DNA of 64,000 nt, taken from assembly GCA_039621445.1 (NCBI GenBank), contig CP154956.1, forward strand, positions 70,864,914 to 70,928,913. Reading direction: 5' to 3'. Positions within the stretch are counted from its first letter, which is position 1, and each line of letters starts with the position of its first letter. Source of the stretch: Euglena gracilis. Lineage: Eukaryota > Euglenida > Euglenophyceae > Euglenales. Positions 21,555 to 31,196 of this stretch are shown piece after piece. The notes below the pieces were generated by a model. That model was not told the DNA's origin. It searched no databases and worked only from the letters and a program-made list of their open reading frames with translations. The position numbers and the translations under genes are program-made.

Positions 21555-22335
21555 AGAAACAGGGCGCTGGCGGGTCGAAAAACGCTCGTTTTTGGCTCAA
21601 AAACAGTTTCTCTGGGTGCGGGAGGCCAAAAAACATCGTTTCGGGCAAAAAAAAAATTTCGATTTTTTTCGACTTTTTTGACCCGGTTTTGACCCAAAGT
21701 CAATGGGGCGGCGGCCCAAAACGGGGCGCCAGTGGGTCGAAAAACGCTCGTTTTCGGCTCAAAAACTGTTTTTCCGGGTCCGGGAGGCCCAAAAACATCG
21801 TTTGGGGCAAAGAATTTTTTTTCGATTTTTTTCGACTTTTTCGACCCGGTTTTGACCCAAAGTCAATGGGTCGGCGGCCCAAAGCGGGGCGCTGGCGGGT
21901 CGAAAAACGCTCGTTTTCGGCTCAAAAACAGTTTTTCCGGGTCCGGGAGGCCAAAAAACATCGTTTCGGGCAAAAAAAAAATTTTTGATTTTTTTCGACT
22001 TTTTTGACCCGGTTTTGACCCAAAGTCAATGGGTCGGCGGCCCAAAACGGGGCGCTGGCGGGTCGAAAAACGCTCGTTTTCGGCTCAAAAACAGTTTTTC
22101 CGGGTCCGGGAGGCCAAAAAAACATCGTTTCGGGCAAAAAAAATTTTTTTGATTTTTTTCGACTTTTTTGACCCGGTTTTGACCCAAAATCAATGGGTCG
22201 GCGGCCCAAAACGGGGCGCTGGCGGGTCGAAAAACGCTCATTTTCGGCTCAAAAACAGTTTTTCCGGGTCCGGGAGGCCAAAAAACATCGTTTTGGGCAA
22301 AAAAAAAATTTTCGATTTTTTTGGACTTTTTTGGC
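21555..22335 (+). repeat. Tandem array, about five units of 160-163 bp
   Basis: Each unit contains GGGCGCTGGCGGGTCGAAAA, AAACAGTTTTTCCGGGTCC, AAAACATCGTTTCGGGC and GGTTTTGACCCAAAGTCAAT. Long open frames on both strands here are translations of the unit, not genes. Confidence 0.85.
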
Positions 22336-22975
22336 CAAAAATGGCTAAGTCGAACAGTGGAAAAAGTGTACAAAATGGCCTAAATTGGCCGAAAAACGGC
22401 CGTATCTCGGGCTAGGCGGTGAGTTAAAGGGAAACCAAAATCCCAGTAGATACAGCGTTCCAAGGGCTTCAATTTAGGTCTGTGGACATTTCTTTTGATT
22501 TTGCATCATTTTCGAGAAATTTTGAAAACATCGATTTTTTGACCCCCCACCCCCCGAAAACGGCTAAGTCGAACAGAGGGAAAAGTGTACAAAACGGCCA
22601 TCCGGGCCGAAAACGGCCGTATCTCGGGCTAGGCGGTGAGTTAAAGGGAAACCAAAATCCCAGTAGATACAGCGTTCCAAGGGCTTCAATTTAGGTCTCT
22701 GGACATTTCCTTTGATTTTGCATCATTTTCGAGAAATTTGGAAAACATCGATTTTTTGACCCCCCACCCCCCGAAAACGGCTAAGTCGAACAGAGGGAAA
22801 AGTGTACAAAACGGCCATCCGGGCCGAAAACGGCCGTATCTCGGGCTAGGCGGGGAGTTGCGGGGAAATCAAAATACCGGTGGATGGGGCGTTCCAAGGG
22901 CTTCAAATCAGGTCTCCGGACATTTCCCTTGATTTGGCTTCATTTTGGAGATATTTGGAAAATTGACATTTTTTT
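22336..22975 (+). repeat. Tandem array, three units of about 220 bp
   Basis: Units contain GGCTAAGTCGAACAG, GGCCGTATCTCGGGCTAGGC, CAGCGTTCCAAGGGCTTCAA and TTTGCATCATTTTCGAGAAA. The third unit grades into sequence also present at 7540-7700 and, in part, 51500-51625 (both reverse complement). Confidence 0.85.
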
Positions 22976-23529
22976 GGCCGAAATGGCAGAGTCCAAAGAG
23001 GGGGGGGGGTGGGCCGATCCTACCCAGTTTGGACCCCTTCGCGCGTGAATAACTCGGGCCTGGCGGGGAGTTGGGGGTCAACCCCGGGTGATTCGGAAAC
23101 TAGGAATCCAGTCGCTCGTGACTGAAAAAAATTTTTTCGGGAACGGGGCCGGGATCATGGTGATAATCCGCCGGTTCCCGAGGTGGCCCCGAGGGGGGGG
23201 GGAGGGGGGGGGGGGTCGGGGGGGTTTTTCCCCCAGGGGTAAGCTTCGCTCTTACCCATAAAGGGATAAGAGCTCAGCGCCCCCCCCCTAATTGTCTCCC
23301 CCCCCCTAATTGGCTACCCCCCCCCCTTATTGTCCCACCGACCTCGACCGGACAATATGGGGGGGGGGGACAATATGGGGGTACCAAAGGAATTTCATTG
23401 GCCGAGCCAAAAAAAAAACCCCGTCGGCCGGGGCCAAGGGACAATATGGGGGGGGGGACAATATGGGGGGTGTATCCCCCGCGACCCCCCCCCCCCGCGC
23501 CCCCCCCCGCGACCCCCCCCCCCGCGACC

Positions 23530-23790
23530 CATAGGAGCCAAAAAAGGGCACCTGATTAGGAATTTGCACCCAAATTAGGAATCAAAATTGCCTAAAATGT
23601 GTGACAAATTCCTAATTGGAGCTATTTTTGGACCCAAAAGTTCTAAAAATAGGTCCCATGTGACGTTGTATGAGAGGTCACACTTGTCACGCGTGACCCG
23701 TCAAAACTTCCACGTTCCCCCCGCGACCCCCCCCCCCGCGACCCCCCCGCGACCCCCCCCGCGACTCATACACCCCCATGGGGGGTGGTG
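23530..23790 (+). repeat. Repeat with AATTAGGAAT, GGTCCCATGTGAC and GCGACCCCCC words
   Basis: It matches 44330-44640 as reverse complement through TAATTGGAGCTATTTTTGGA, CCCAAAAGTTC and AAAATAGGTCCCATGTGAC. It is nested inside the large capped element. Confidence 0.55.
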
Positions 23791-24154
23791 GTAATTGGGG
23801 GTCCGAAGGAGCCCGGCCATTACCACCTCCCCCCCCCTAATTGACCGTGGGACCTCTCCACGGGACCCCCCTTTTGGTCAATTAGGGGGGGGTTCAATTA
23901 GGGGGGGGGTCAATTAGGGGGGGGGGTACCGTCAATTAGGGGGTGCTTCGACACAGAATCCCCCCGGGCAGTCAATTAGGGGGGGGGTCGAAAAAATTTT
24001 CCCCGCGGCTTTTGGTCAATTAGGGGGGGGGTCAATTAGGGGGGGGGAGGTGGTAGCCAAATAGGGGGGGGGGGTGAGGGTAGTGTCTGTAGAAATTCAA
24101 GACAGGCGTCGGCCCAGGAAATAGGTTTTAACATATAGCATTGTACAATGGATA

Positions 24155-24348
24155 CCCCCCCCCTTATTGTCCCCCCCCTTATTGTCCCTAGGCCCCGGCC
24201 GACGGGGGATTTTTTGGCCCGGCCAATGAAATTCCTTTCGTACCCCCTTATTTTGGTACCCCCTTATTGTCCCCCCCCGTTATTTTTTATTATTGTGGTG
24301 GTCGGGCCTCCCGGGGAGAGGTCGGTGGGACAATAAGGGGGGGGGGGG
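24155..24348. mobile_element. TA-bounded capped element, TTATTGTCC family
   Basis: It starts TA|CCCCCCCCCTTATTGTCC and ends GGGACAATAAGGGGGGG...|TA. The inner word CCTTATTGTCCC is repeated in tandem on the left, and GACAATA occurs once on the right. A similar word pair, GACAATATGGGG, is nested in the larger element to its left (23350-23470). It is non-coding. Confidence 0.75.
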
Positions 24349-24603
24349 TAGTGTTTAAAAAAAACCAAAGAAAAAGGGTGAAAATATTGTAAAACGGGGA
24401 AAATCAGGACAAATGAGCCTGGGAAAGCCGAATGTGATACAAAAAGCGCAACCTTCGCTTCACACCCAACCAAGTCAGACTGCAATCTTGCTTCAAAATG
24501 GATGGTCGCTGGCACATTCCTTGATAATGTTGGTACAGGTTGTGGGTAAAGTGGAAACAGACCATTTATGAAATGAAATAAAGTTCATTATTTTTTGTTT
24601 AAA

Positions 24604-24744
24604 GGGAAGTGAAAGCATTCGGGACATGTGGAAGGAAACCCCAAAGTTAACTTGGTTACAGAAATGCTCCAGGCTGCTATTTTCGATGGACCAAAACAAA
24701 GTTCTTCTTGGGATGACAGGAAACCGGCAACAAGAGGAGGCTTG
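24604..24744 (+). CDS. Possible internal exon of an unidentified gene
   Basis: Just after an acceptor-like TTTTTTGTTTAAAG, the frame reads GSESIRDMWKETPKLTWLQK and on to NKVLLGMTGNRQQEEA before TGA, with good composition. A second frame over the same bases is also open, so the call is weak. I found no partner exon. Confidence 0.22.
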
Positions 24745-25165
24745 AAAATCATATCCATAGGCAGAAAACATTTTTCAATTACAACACAAAACAGAAATAA
24801 ACAGAAACACATGACAACCTGAGAGAAATCAAGGAGGGCAATGAGAGAAAGCAGGGGAGACACAATAACTGACCCAAAATGTAAAAACCCAAAATTTCTA
24901 AGTCAAAAAAAAATTTCTCCACATAAACGCAAAAATCGGCGGCAAACACAAAAAAAGCAAATTTTGAAATAAAAAACCCCAAAAATTGCAAGACAACGGA
25001 TTTGCGTACCGCACACCCACAGAGAAAGGAAAACAAAAAAAGCCCCTTGTTGTTCCTGACTGATGAAACATCTCAAAGTTGCTTGCTGAGTGGAATTCTG
25101 ATCGAAGTCGCTACATTGTTCTTGATTTCAATCTGAAATCTTGACACAATGTCTTGTTCGAAATA

Positions 25166-25366
25166 ACCCCCCCCCCAAATAACACACCCCCCCGGTGTGT
25201 TATTTGGGCACCCGAGTTGGGGCCCCAAGGGGGGTGTGTTATTGGGGGGGGGGTGTTATTTTCGCATGGAAAACCAAAGGAAAACGGGGGGGTGTTATTT
25301 GAGCGCTCGAAATCGCCCCCCGAGGGGGGGGGTGTTATTTGGGGGGGTGTTATTTGGGGGGCGGGT
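25166..25366. mobile_element. TA-bounded capped element, AAATAACAC family
   Basis: The left end is TA|ACCCCCCCCCAAATAACAC and the right end is GTGTTATTTGGGGGGCGGGT|TA. GTGTTATTT occurs six times, each followed by a G-run. The body is short and non-coding. Confidence 0.75.
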
Positions 25367-25574
25367 TATTTGGGAGGGTGTTTATTTGGATCTTCTGTGA
25401 GACGATCATAAATGGTACGCAACAAATCCCTTGTAAATCTTCGATACGGACGTCGCCGCAAATGCTGCATGAGGCCGCAGCGCATTGGGCGGACAGGCAT
25501 TGATGCTAAAAAAAGGAGGTAACTAAAGAAATTGGGAAATGGATGGTTGAAAGAAATTAGGAGGTTCGGCAGCC

Positions 25575-25735
25575 CCCCCCCCTGGTGGTTGGACCTCCTC
25601 GGCACGGCAAAATGGGACCCCCCCCCTGGTCAGCCGTGCCGAGTCATACCAATGAATTTTCCTTTGGGAAATTCCGGCTGTCCGCCGGGGGGGGGGGGGT
25701 CCCCCATTTTGCCGTGCCAAGGGGGTCAGTCCCCC
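25575..25735. repeat. Inverted repeat around GGCACGGCAAAATGGG
   Basis: CTCGGCACGGCAAAATGGGA plus a C-run lies on the left and a G-run with TCCCCCATTTTGCCGTGCC on the right, about 85 bp apart. It has the same word-plus-homopolymer design as the TA-bounded elements, but no TA pair was found. Confidence 0.6.
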
Positions 25736-25911
25736 AGGGAGGGTCCACCGTGGCTTGTCCACGACACTGATTTCCGAACCACAAACTTGTCCATTCCTCT
25801 GGAGACAAAAATCAGAATCTGAAGACATGTACCGGTGTTCAGTACCTTTGGCAACAACAGCTCAACGATCAAAGTAAATGAATTTGACCAAATCCAAAGT
25901 TTTTTTTTTGG

Positions 25912-26045
25912 CACGGCTCGACACGGCTCGGCACGGCTCGGCACGGCTCGCGCGTGTCTCGCGTGTGTCTCGCGCGTGTCATGCCCGCGCGTCGCCCGTG
26001 CGAGCGCGTCGCCCGTGTTGGCGTGTTGTTCTTTGCCATCGGGAC
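25912..26045. repeat. Short CACGGCTCGG tandem repeat and CG-rich tail
   Basis: Four copies of a 10-bp unit (GGCTCGACAC/GGCTCGGCAC) are followed by CGCGTGTCTCGCGTGTGTCT-type sequence rich in CpG. Confidence 0.65.
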
Positions 26046-26222
26046 GGGTCACCGCGAGCCGTTGCGCCCTCCCCTCTGTCCGCGTGAATGTCCACTAAAA
26101 ATGTGAACACTTTTTTTGAATACACTGCGAGCTTGAGCAGAGAAATATCGAAAAGAGAGTGGTTTGGCTTAAGAATTTCTTGAGTTTAGTACGTTCTACT
26201 TTTGGAGACCCCCCGGTATGTA

Positions 26223-26582
26223 CCATCCCCCCCCCCATTATGTACCCCCCCCCATTATGTACCCCCTGGGGGGGAGGTACATAATGGGGGGGGGATGGTA
26301 GCTCACTGTCATAACACTTTTTCTAAAGAATTTCCCAAAAAATGCTCAAAAATCGACGTTTTTGGGACGTTTTCAAAAAGTGATATTTGGCAAATGTGCT
26401 GAAAATTGACCATTTATTGCAAACATCCAAAAAGTTGCCAAAAATGACCCCTTTTGGGCTGTTCGGTCGGGTCTGGGAATGGGACCTGGGTACCCCCCCC
26501 CATTGTGTACCTCCCCCCCATTATGTACCTCCCCCCCAATTTCGGCCTCCCGGGGGGAGGTACATAATGGGGGGGGGGATGG
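26223..26582 (+). mobile_element. TA-bounded capped element, ATTATGTACC family, copy 1
   Basis: It starts TA|CCATCCCCCCCCCCATTATG and ends GGGGGGGGGATGG|TA. Two capped hairpins, each itself between TA dinucleotides, flank a unique-looking 190-bp centre beginning GCTCACTGTCATAACAC. The same 360-bp arrangement recurs at 29064-29405 with unrelated flanks, so the whole unit, and not only the hairpins, was duplicated. Confidence 0.8.
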
Positions 26583-26852
26583 TATGTACGATGTTTTCGG
26601 TTGTCATAGTTCACAGGGGAGAATGGGTTTTCGAGAGTGGGTGGGTGGTTTGGGTGGTTTTTCAAAAAGTGGGTGGTTGGCTTTGGGCCGGGAAAAAAGT
26701 GTCCCCTCTGGGGGTCGCCTAGTGAACTATGGTTCGGACCATCCCCCACCTGCCCTAATATTGATGCCTGGCCTGGACCCCCTTCCCCGCGTGCTAAAAA
26801 AACCCTCTGCCCACCCCACAGGTGGCACGTTTTTTTTCTTCCCACCCCAAAG

Positions 26853-27114
26853 GGTTTCCATAGAAGAGGCGTTCTTCAGAAACAGTGTGCTTGCAGGTGC
26901 CCTTGCTGGCGACAGTGAGGTGGAAGTTGACATTGATGGGGTGAACACTGATATGGAAGACGTTCGACTGGTGGAGACTGTTGATGATGAAGCCGTCGTG
27001 GAAGAGGGCATTGACGAGCACCAAGCTGCAGAGGAGGAGGAGGCTGCCGTTACTTGCACGGCAGCTGGAGCTTGGACAGAGAGCACTTCTGCCATGCATG
27101 ACCCAGGAGGTTAG
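26853..27114 (+). CDS. Possible acidic exon of unknown gene
   Basis: The frame reads through SVLAGALAGDSEVEVDIDG, then a run rich in Glu/Asp/Val, and stops at TAG. The composition differs sharply from the surrounding repeats and from the proline-rich frames. A T-rich stretch followed by CCACCCCAAAG precedes it and could be an acceptor. I recognise no domain. The stop lies in the word GTTAGGCAGTACGGGG, which also occurs at 11314, so the 3' part may be replaced by a repeat. Confidence 0.35.
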
Positions 27115-27120
27115 GCAGTA

Positions 27121-27520
27121 CGGGGGGGCTGCGGACCCCCCCCCCCCCCGGTGACTTCACCGGTGAACGTTCACCGGGGGGGGAGGGGGGGGGGTGCTTT
27201 TGGCGGTGAAGTTCACCGGTGAAGTTCACTGGTGAACTTCAATGTTTTGCCTGGGGGGGAAATTTTAATGGGTGAAATTTTGCTCCTTTCCTCTCAAAAT
27301 GATCATTTTTGAGGTTGATGCTTCATAGTATTTTATCGAAATTTCCGAAAACCCAAAATGTCATTTTTTTGGCCATTTTTGGCCAAAAAGTGCTCTCTTG
27401 GTGAACTTCACCGGTGAAGTTCACCGATGGGTTAGGCAGAGGGGGGGGGAGAGGTCCGGAACCCCCCGGTGAACTTTCAAACGGTGAACTTCACCATAGG
27501 GGGGGGGAGGGGGGTCAAAA
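27121..27520 (+). repeat. GGTGAACTTCACC repeat element, copy 2
   Basis: It has G-runs and C-runs with many GGTGAAGTTCACC/GGTGAACTTCACC palindromes around a centre with TTTGAGGTTGATGCTTCAT and GTCATTTTTTTGGCCA. It is the opposite orientation of 10622-10962. The GTTAGGCAGTACGGGG cap lies at the left end and is shared with 11314. Confidence 0.65.
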
Positions 27521-28029
27521 TGACCAAAGTCTACTGCCTGATCTCCCCAGCCTCCCCAAAGTGGGTCCCACCCCCGCATGGTTCCCCACCTGATTTATTT
27601 TTAAGAATGTTGGCAACATTGGCCCAAATCCTCATTTCCACCACGGCATGGGGGGAAATTTTTTTTCCTGCGACAGGAAGGGCTTGGTGAATCCATTTTT
27701 TCAGTGTAAGAATGACAGTCCAGTGGACACAGTTTGCAGACAGGGTCCGTATGCCCACTCAACGTTTGATGATGGTTAATCGAAAAACGGTCAATCGCTT
27801 GTCACCCCCCCAGTTAATCGTTCAGGGGGTCGGCACCCCCCCACACCTTCCCCCTCGCCACGCCATTTTACCCCCCCCTTACCCAAAACCCTGGCCCCTG
27901 GTACCCCTACCCGAAATATTGGCCCCTGGTAATTTGGATCTAAGGAGTAAGGAGGTTTGGCACGTCCGACGAGGACCCTCGGCCAATTTGAAAGAGGCTG
28001 CGAGGGCTGCCCCACCGAAGAAACCATAG

Positions 28030-28100
28030 CTGGCGTTTTTTTGTTTTTTAAAAAAAAACGTTTTTTTTGTTTTTTATTAAAAAAAAAACGGGCAAAAAAA
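28030..28100. repeat. A-run/T-run hairpin block
   Basis: T-run, A9, T-run and A12 words with CG steps can fold into hairpins. Similar blocks occur at 28230-28460, 31197-31290 and 31505-31592. They are ends or relics of the A-run/T-run family. Confidence 0.55.
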
Positions 28101-28477
28101 AACGGCAAAAAAACAAAGGGGAAAATGATGGTCCAAATTTTGCCTTTGATCGCAAGGGTGAACCAATCTTAAGCTCAAATGACTTGAAAACCAATACTTT
28201 TGGTTGTCTTCAACAAGAATGGTCAAAATAGGGCATTTTCTGCGTGTTTTTTTTACTTCGTTTTTAAAACGAAGTGCCAGCTATGGTTGAAACATCCCAA
28301 ATTTGGTGTCTTTCTCTGACCGAGGATGGGCAAAAAAAGCTAAAATTAAAGGCGAAATTTTTTTTGCCCTGGACCCTCAATGGCTTTTTTTTTTTTTTTT
28401 TTTTAAAATACATGTTTTTTTAAAAAAACGTGTTTTTTTTAACTTCGTTTTAAACGAATTGCCAGCTATGGAAGAAA

Positions 28478-28660
28478 CCGTGTTTGGGCCGATTTCGAGG
28501 CTTTAAAAGTCTTAAATTTTCGCCCAAAACACGGTTTCAAACAAGAACCGTGTTTTGGGCCAAGGTTTTAGGGGGGCCCAGGGGCGACCGCGGCGCCTTC
28601 AGCGCCGCGGTCCCCGCCCCTGGGCTCCCCCTAACTCTTGGCCCAAACACAGTTCTTGAC
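28478..28660 (-). repeat. Hairpin element, copy 2 (inverted)
   Basis: It has the same arms as 17267-17380 in reverse order: GAACCGTGTTTTGGGCC..., a GC-rich centre CGGCGCCTTCAGCGCCG, then a complement ending GGCCCAAACACAGTTCTTG. It begins with a smaller hairpin (GAAACCGTGTTTGGGCC / GCCCAAAACACGGTTTC). Confidence 0.7.
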
Positions 28661-28942
28661 ACAGAAGAAGCAAAAGATCTCGGGATCCCCGTGGGGCTCA
28701 TTGAAGGCCGAAGAAAAGCGACAATGGCAGAGTTCTACGCCAACAAAGGCGAAAAGCACACACCATTGTTGTGTGGTTTTCGCCTCCTCTCCATTTTATT
28801 CCATGTTTAGGCTGAGTTGCGCATTGCCACGCATTTTCTGCGGGTGAAGGATGGGGTGCAGGAGGACGTGCTGGCAATGGGAGAGGGTACCCTGAAGCCT
28901 CTGCTGGTTGACTGGGTGGCTGAGTGGCTAAAAAAACTCTGA
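28661..28942 (+). pseudogene. Protein-like frame split by a single TAG
   Basis: The first part contains KDLGIPVGLIEGRRKATMAE. After one TAG (28808-28810) the same frame continues with LRIATHFLRVKDGVQEDV and PLLVDWVAEWLKKL, ending in TGA. The bases before the TAG (GTGTGG...TTTAG, 40 nt) look like a short intron, but splicing them out breaks the frame. So this is a stop mutation, an indel next to an intron, or TAG read as sense. The 5' side is cut by the hairpin element. Family unknown. Confidence 0.4.
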
Positions 28943-29063
28943 CCTGGGGGACATTATTCGACCTTCATGGAGGATGGTTGCGCGCAACATTTCTCTTGTG
29001 GTTAGGGAGTGCAAAAGGGCTTGTCCCCCTTGAAACGTGTGCAGACTGTTAATTTAATTAATA

Positions 29064-29405
29064 CCATCCCCCCCCCATTATGTACCCCCCTCATTATGTA
29101 CCCCCTGGGGGGGAGGTACATAATGGGGGGGGATGGTAGCTCACTGTCATAACACTTTTCTAAAGAATTTCCCAAAAAAATGACGTTTTTGGGACGTTTT
29201 CAAAAAGTGATATTTGGCAAATGTGCTGAAAATTGACCATTTATTGCAAACATCCAAAAAGTTGCCAAAAATGACCCCTTTTGGGCTGTTCGGTCGGGTC
29301 TGGGAATGGGACCTGGGTACCCCCCCCATTGTGTACCTCCCCCCATTATGTACCTCCCCCCCAATTTCGGCCTCCCGGGGGAGGTACATAATGGGGGGGG
29401 GATGG
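29064..29405 (+). mobile_element. TA-bounded capped element, ATTATGTACC family, copy 2
   Basis: Its ends TA|CCATCCCCCC... and ...GGGGATGG|TA match copy 1 at 26223-26582. The central 180 bp is nearly identical apart from a small deletion near 29177. The left flank is AATTTAATTAA|TA and the right flank is TA|ATCCATG, unlike copy 1, which supports independent insertion at TA. Confidence 0.8.
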
Positions 29406-29508
29406 TAATCCATGTTTGTGGTCAACTGCAATGTTCCTGTCCACTGTGTTTCGGCCCCCTTGCCGCTTGTGCCACCCCTTCCACCTTTCTCCACAAGGGG
29501 CGGCGACA

Positions 29509-29534
29509 ACAGCAGCAGCAGCAGCAGCAGCAGC
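29509..29534. repeat. (AGC)n microsatellite
   Basis: About eight or nine AGC units. The repeat is open as poly-Gln/Ser/Ala but no surrounding gene is supported. Confidence 0.9.
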
Positions 29535-29874
29535 CTTCCCAAGAGCATTTGTCGTTCCTCACCTGGAGAGGTTCCATTTCCGACGGAATCTTTTGGCCCT
29601 GTATGACAAGGTTCGGCATTTTTTTCCTTTTCGAATTTTTTTTTGACATCACATGGCCGAGAAGTGAAAGTCCCTGGTGCAGTCAAGTTCTACTGTACTG
29701 TTCAAGTTACAAGTACTGGTGTCAAGTCCAAGTTGCAAGGGTGCAAGTCCAAGAACAATTGCAAGTCCAAGACGAGCCCAAGGTGGAGTGAAGGACCAGG
29801 ACATGACCACAGTGGGCTTCTTCTATCTGACATGCTGTTGTCATCCTTGGCTTCTCAGCCCTGCTGGTACCTTT

Positions 29875-30420
29875 TGGGCCTGCAAAGGCCCCCCTCTTTG
29901 GGCCTGCAAAGGCCCCTCCTAGGCCTGCAAAGGTCCCCAATCATGGGCCTGCAAAGGCCCCCCCCTTTGGGCCATCTGCCAACCATTAATTGCTACTTTC
30001 AGCCCCAGTGTCTTCTCATCTGTTTTCTGCATTACATCCCAAACTTCTGATCAATTGCAATGGCAAACCCTCAGTTTTCACAACACATGTCACACCAAAA
30101 GCCGTGACACATTTTGCAGCGGTTTTAACTTGGCATCCAAAAACATTTTGTCAACCCAACCTGTCAGTAACACCGTTTTACCTCAATGTCACTGGGCCTG
30201 CAAAGGCCCCCCCGTGACACCATTTTGGCCTGTTGCACCATTTTGTCAAGTGGCCTGCAAAGGCCATGGGCCTGCAAAGGCCCCCCCCCTGACACCATTT
30301 TGCTCCGTGGCCTGCAAAGTCACTGGGCCAACAAAGGCCCCCCTGTGACACCATTTTGGCCTGTTGCACCATTTTGTCCCAGTGGCCTGCAAAGGCCCCC
30401 CCTTGACACCATTTTGTACT
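29875..30420 (+). repeat. GGGCCTGCAAAGGCCC array upstream of the retrotransposon gene
   Basis: The palindromic word GGCCTGCAAAGGCCCC occurs about nine times in two clusters (29875-29962 and 30190-30400). In the second cluster it alternates with TGACACCATTTTG and TGTTGCACCATTTTGTC. It sits immediately 5' of the retrotransposon open frame in the same orientation. Tandem 5' units of this kind serve as promoters in some non-LTR elements, so this could be the element's 5' UTR. Confidence 0.6.
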
Positions 30421-30501
30421 GTGGCCCCCCAGCCAGCCAGCTCTGCCAGATTCTTCTGGCCTGCAAAAGTGGCACCCCAGCGAAATGAACTTGACAACCC
30501 C

Positions 30502-31196
30502 ATGGTTCACTCTCCGCTTATACCCCCAGAAGAAAGCACACAGCCTAGTCGGGTAGCATCAGGGGGAGCAGGCCGAGGTCGGTCCTTACTGACCTGCGGG
30601 GACATTGAAAGTAATCCCGGGCCTGCTACGGACCCACCATTGGTTTCGGGTGAGGATATCGACATGGCGCCTGCATCACAAATTTCCATCCCCCCGACAG
30701 CACTACCGCCCGCGGTGCCCCCATTGGTCTCGGGGGAGGATGTGGACATGGCGCCAGCATCACAAAATTCCATCCCCCCGAATGCACCACCGCCCGCAGT
30801 GTCCCCTTTGGAAAGGCGGTCTTGGTTCCCAATTTTGTCGGGTCCATTGTTCTTTGGCCAACAAGGCTACCCCTCAATGTGCTCCACGGTCATCATGGGG
30901 AACCCGACTGGCACACAAGGACCAGGACTTTCCCCCCCGTCAGATGTTGGGGCCATGTGGATGCAAGCAAATCAGGCGGCGCCTTTCCTGAACTTCTCCA
31001 ATCCCCCGATGGGTGCCAGCTCTTCATCCTCAGTGGCCACAACCGCAGCAGCATCGTCACCAGCCCCAGGTGGACCCCCACCAACCCCCATTGGCCAAAA
31101 TCACATTGCTGGGGTTACGCCATTCTCTGCCCCATGCCCACCATCCCTTCATCCCACTTTTGAGGAAATTTCTTTTGATGATCGAGGCAAAGCCGG
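30502..31196 (+). CDS. Retrotransposon N-terminal region with a 2A-like motif
   Basis: From ATG 30502 (MVHSPLIPPEE...) the frame reaches LLTCGDIESNPGP at 30586-30624. This fits the D-x-E-x-N-P-G-P consensus of 2A and 2A-like peptides, which cause ribosome skipping between Gly and Pro; 2A-like motifs are known near the N terminus of some non-LTR retrotransposons. Two copies of a Pro-rich segment (PLVSGEDIDMAPASQ / PLVSGEDVDMAPASQ) follow, then Ser/Pro/Ala-rich sequence. No endonuclease domain is seen here. The frame runs into an A/T-run hairpin block at its end, and the coding resumes in the same frame after it. The start may lie further upstream, since the frame is open through part of the GGCCTGC array. 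Confidence 0.65.

Larger units (their letters stand above)
21325..24080 (+). mobile_element. Large TA-bounded capped element with internal arrays and nested caps
   Basis: The outer ends are TA|CCCTCCCCCCCTATTTG and its complement CAAATAGGGG...TGAGGG|TA. Inside are a second cap type (CCCCCCTAATTGGCTA near 21345 and 23290), two tandem arrays (about 160 bp x 5 and 220 bp x 3), the end block with GTAAGCTTCGCTCTTACC, and nested GACAATATGGGG, GCGACCCCCC and GTCAATTAGGGG words. It has no convincing protein. The body is shared with 7117-8252 in the opposite orientation. Confidence 0.6.

Noticed and set aside
21413-22415. Several 60-150-residue Lys/Phe-rich frames on both strands
   Set aside because: All are translations of the 160-bp tandem unit; frames on opposite strands are equally open.
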